A stretch of DNA of 64,000 nt from SKVR01 sp964491395 (GTDB lineage Bacteria; Bacteroidota; Bacteroidia; Bacteroidales; UBA7960): NCBI GenBank assembly GCA_964491395.1, contig CAZBGI010000001.1:112172-176171 (forward strand), read 5' to 3'. The notes under the pieces were generated by a model. The model had not been told where the DNA came from and ran no database searches. It saw only the letters and a list, made by a program, of their open reading frames with translations. The number at the start of each line of letters is the position of its first letter. Positions within the stretch are counted from its first letter, which is position 1. The position numbers were made by a program, and so were the translations under genes. Of the stretch, positions 61,114-64,000 are shown piece by piece.

Positions 61114-64000
61114 ATGCAAGTTAAATTATTCTACCTTCTTCTCATGCTCTTTTTACCGGGAACATGGCTCTATGGCGGAGAGGATTACCGTGTAATACGG
61201 GGAGAACGCCCCAAACTGGATTACCATCAACTAAAAGAATCGGACTACCATAAAGGAGAACTTGTCATTAAGTTCAGGGTCGATTATGAAAAGCACCTGG
61301 AACAAACCCCCTTGTCAACAGACAAGGATGGAACCGTGCGTTTTCACCTGCCACAACTTGACAGGCTTAACAAAATGTACGGTGTAAAATCGGCCGTACA
61401 ACATTTTCACTCCGGTGCCCTGAAAAACAACTTTACCGAAAGACACAAAGCCTGGGGCTTTCACCTGTGGTACAGGCTGGAACTGGACGAAAAAGCCGAC
61501 CTGCCCGGGGTAATTGAGCAATATGCTCAATTGAGAGAAATAGAGATTGCTGAGCCTGTACTGACAAAAAAAATTATTGGCACGCACGACGAAAAGGACT
61601 TTCGCTTTTTGGATAACGATAAACTCCGGGAATCCGCCAGATGGACTCCCAACGACCCACAGTTCGACAATCAATGGCATTATCACAACTCCGGCCAACA
61701 AAATGGTACGCCCGGAAAAGATATCAGCCTTACCCAGGCCTGGGAACTGGAAAAGGGAGATACAGCTGTAATTGTCGCCGTCATAGACGGAGGAATTGAT
61801 CATAACCACAACGATCTCAGCGGTAATATGTGGTATGAAATCGGTTATAACTTTGTTGATGACACCCCCACCATTGACCCCCACAACCACGGTACCCATG
61901 TGGCCGGAACCATTGCCGCAGTCACCAATAATAACCTGGGTGTAGCAGGAATTGCAGGGGGGTCAGGTGAGAATGACGGAATAAGATTGATGTCGTGCCA
62001 GGTTTTTACTGCCAACAACAACAATGGATTTCATCTTGCCCCGGTATATGCTGCTGACAATGGAGCGGCCATCAGCCAAAATTCATGGGGATATACCTCT
62101 TCGGGCTTTTTTGAACAAAATGTACTCGATGCCATCGATTATTTCAATGTAAATGGAGGTGGTGAAGCTATGGACGGGGGTATTACTATATTCGCAGCCG
62201 GCAACAGCAACTCATCTTCAGACTATTATCCCGGCTACTATTCCGGCTGTTTTTCTGTAGCTGCCACCAATAACCAGGATATCAAATCATGGTATTCCAA
62301 TTACGGAGACTGGGTGGACATTTCGGCACCGGGAGGAGAAACCAATAGTGTTACTGAAAGAGGTGTATTGAGTACCCTCAATGACAATCAATATGGCTAT
62401 TACCAGGGTACTTCCATGGCCTGCCCGCATGTTTCGGGTGTAGCAGCACTGATGCTTTCTGCTGTCTACGGCGAGTTTACTCCTGAGGACATCGTTGATA
62501 TACTGGTCAATACCACCGACAACCATTATGGTTCCAACCCGGGTTTTATCGGGCAGCTGGGAGCCGGAAGACTCAATGCTCATACAGCAGTGGTTCTTTC
62601 TGAACTATACCTGACCTTGCCTTCCAATCCTTCTGATTTTACAGCCTTTGGCTCCAGCGATTCACAAATTGATCTCAGCTGGAATCAAAATGATGCCGGA
62701 GACATGGTAATGCTGGCATGGAGCCCCAACGGAACCTTTGGCATACCCCAGGAAGGAACAACATATATAACAGGAGATAGCATCGAGGGGGGTGGAACGG
62801 TGCTATTGGCAGACAACATTGACTCTTTTGCACACACCGATCTCAATGCCGCTACATTGTATTACTACAAATTATGGTCTGTAGATGCTGAGGAGAAATA
62901 TTCAATGGGCCGCACCACCCATACATACACCCAGTGTGGAGTTACCACCTTGCCTGTATTCGAGCCTTTCAATTCAGGAGACATTCCTTACTGCTGGACA
63001 TTTCCCGATGGACCCGGCAACTGGAAAATGGAGTCCTCACGTGGAAACCCCGCACCTGCCATTGAATTCAACTGGAGTCCTTCGATAACCAATTATGAAT
63101 TTACCCTGGAGAGCCCTCCCCTGGACGGCAATATTCCAGGAAGCGCCATTGCCCTGGAATTCGATTTGATGCTTAACAATTACAGTTCCAATACACTGGA
63201 GGAAATGATCGTTCAGGTAGGATCAGCTGATGACTGGACCGATGTACTGACTTTCGACAACAGTGAAGGCGATATATCGTGGGAAACACATTTTGTGGAT
63301 ATTACCCCCTGGGCGTTGAATGAAACTTTCATGATAAGGTTCAAGGCACAGGGAGAAAACTCCTACAACCTCAATCACTGGGTTATAGACAACTTCAATG
63401 TCTTTTCCTTCTCCTGCCCCCAACCTGCGCAACTGGACATTAGCAATCTGACCTCCAATAGTGTTGACATCAGCTGGGAAGCCGTGGGAGAAGAAACCCT
63501 GTGGGACCTGGTATGGGGAAGCCCCGGCTTTGACCCTGAAACGGAAGGAACCATGGTAGAAGGTCTGACAGATACCGTCTATGTACTGGAGGAACTGGCC
63601 ACTTTTACTTCCTACCAGGTGTATGTAAGAGCCGATTGTGGTGATGACGATCTGAGCCTGTGGCATGGCCCGTTGAACTTTCAGACCCTGGCAACCTGTC
63701 CTGCGCCTGAAGACCTGCAGGTGTCTCAAATAACAGCTGCTTCAGGGTTCGTAGAATGGACACCCGTTGGCCAGGAAACAACCTGGGAACTCAGCTGGGG
63801 GCCCTCAGGCTTTAACCCTGACAACAGTGGAACGCTGATCAGCGATGTGGGGCAACCTGAATTCCTGCTCGAAGGATTGGAACACATGACATCCTACGAT
63901 GTCTATGTGCGTGCCGTTTGCGGTGAGGAAGAAGATGCCAGTATATGGACCGGCCCGGCCAGCTTCTCTACGATTTGCGATATATTCACCCTGCCATTTA
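61114..64000 (+). CDS. Secreted subtilisin-like (S8) serine protease with FnIII and adhesin-like domains, 3' end missing
   Basis: Open from the ATG at 61114 to the window edge, 962 residues visible. A signal peptide (about 1-20) and a propeptide (about 25-165) precede the subtilase domain. The triad is complete: D225 in VAVIDGGIDHNH, H259 in HNHGTHVAG and S434 in GTSMACPHVSG, with the oxyanion Asn N364 in FAAGNSNSS. Then follow a first beta-sandwich (about 505-605, SQIDLSWNQNDAGDM), a MAM/cleaved-adhesin-like domain (about 610-768, PYCWTFPDGPGNW...NHWVIDNFNVF) and two fibronectin type III repeats (SVDISWEAVGEETLWDLVWG; SGFVEWTPVGQETTWELSWG). Type IX secretion is likely but its C-terminal signal lies outside. 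Confidence 0.95.
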   Translation, partial: MQVKLFYLLLMLFLPGTWLYGGEDYRVIRGERPKLDYHQLKESDYHKGELVIKFRVDYEKHLEQTPLSTDKDGTVRFHLPQLDRLNKMYGVKSAVQHFHSGALKNNFTERHKAWGFHLWYRLELDEKADLPGVIEQYAQLREIEIAEPVLTKKIIGTHDEKDFRFLDNDKLRESARWTPNDPQFDNQWHYHNSGQQNGTPGKDISLTQAWELEKGDTAVIVAVIDGGIDHNHNDLSGNMWYEIGYNFVDDTPTIDPHNHGTHVAGTIAAVTNNNLGVAGIAGGSGENDGIRLMSCQVFTANNNNGFHLAPVYAADNGAAISQNSWGYTSSGFFEQNVLDAIDYFNVNGGGEAMDGGITIFAAGNSNSSSDYYPGYYSGCFSVAATNNQDIKSWYSNYGDWVDISAPGGETNSVTERGVLSTLNDNQYGYYQGTSMACPHVSGVAALMLSAVYGEFTPEDIVDILVNTTDNHYGSNPGFIGQLGAGRLNAHTAVVLSELYLTLPSNPSDFTAFGSSDSQIDLSWNQNDAGDMVMLAWSPNGTFGIPQEGTTYITGDSIEGGGTVLLADNIDSFAHTDLNAATLYYYKLWSVDAEEKYSMGRTTHTYTQCGVTTLPVFEPFNSGDIPYCWTFPDGPGNWKMESSRGNPAPAIEFNWSPSITNYEFTLESPPLDGNIPGSAIALEFDLMLNNYSSNTLEEMIVQVGSADDWTDVLTFDNSEGDISWETHFVDITPWALNETFMIRFKAQGENSYNLNHWVIDNFNVFSFSCPQPAQLDISNLTSNSVDISWEAVGEETLWDLVWGSPGFDPETEGTMVEGLTDTVYVLEELATFTSYQVYVRADCGDDDLSLWHGPLNFQTLATCPAPEDLQVSQITAASGFVEWTPVGQETTWELSWGPSGFNPDNSGTLISDVGQPEFLLEGLEHMTSYDVYVRAVCGEEEDASIWTGPASFSTICDIFTLPF

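Noticed and set aside
1..64000. CRISPR arrays, tRNA genes, transposases, phage genes, classical defence genes
   Set aside because: No regularly spaced repeats, cloverleaf-like sequence, transposase DDE motif or phage structural gene was found on either strand.

Overview
The window is a chromosomal segment of a Bacteroidota bacterium, probably of the Bacteroidales/Marinilabiliales type. This rests on ECF sigma factor/FecR modules with STN and carboxypeptidase-regulatory-like domains, a long IspG with the insertion typical of Bacteroidetes, several TAnnTTTG -7 promoter boxes, no obvious Shine-Dalgarno sequences, and lipoprotein-type RND adaptors. No rRNA, tRNA, CRISPR array, insertion sequence or prophage gene was seen. 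Coding density is high and composition looks even.

Layout. (1) 1-8655: an almost complete haem pathway on the + strand: hemC (5' end cut off), hemD, hemB, hemL, hemE, hemN, a HemY-type oxidase and hemH. (2) 8771-17879: a lipoprotein, then a block of minus-strand envelope-signalling genes. One part is an ECF sigma factor, a FecR anti-sigma factor and an STN protein without a beta-barrel, plus a paralogue of the last. The other is a second sigma factor overlapping a membrane-anchored protein with a beta-barrel-like C-terminus, and an LVIVD-repeat lipoprotein. (3) 18111-33446: DoxX, an acyl-CoA synthetase, a DUF1338 (HglS-like) enzyme next to a YdiJ-like D-2-hydroxyacid dehydrogenase, a beta-oxidation trio (thiolase, 3-hydroxyacyl-CoA dehydrogenase, enoyl-CoA hydratase), ispG, an LpxL-type acyltransferase and a second acyl-CoA synthetase. 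(4) 33738-42145: YjbQ, a SLOG-like protein, sbcDC, an MscS channel, an unknown protein and a SpoU/TrmJ methyltransferase. (5) 42206-52044: two giant paralogous receiver + PPDK_N-like proteins bracketed by two paralogous glutamate dehydrogenases. (6) 52103-55068: small proteins, a MobB-like P-loop protein overlapping a glycosyltransferase, and a TspO-like membrane protein. (7) 55483-61049: an RND efflux operon (adaptor, permease, TolC-like). (8) 61114 to the end: a secreted subtilisin-like protease with fibronectin and adhesin-like domains, cut by the window edge.

How the genes fit together. Glutamate feeds the C5 haem route through hemL, and the two GDHs connect glutamate with 2-oxoglutarate. 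The DUF1338 enzyme plus the YdiJ-like dehydrogenase would convert 2-oxoadipate to D-2-hydroxyglutarate and then to 2-oxoglutarate, the end of a lysine-catabolic route described in Pseudomonas. The least explained and most interesting locus is the GDH-bracketed pair of multidomain proteins. They carry receiver domains and the ATP-binding half of PEP synthase/PPDK but lack the phosphohistidine and PEP-binding domains, and they end in a conserved C-terminal domain I cannot name.
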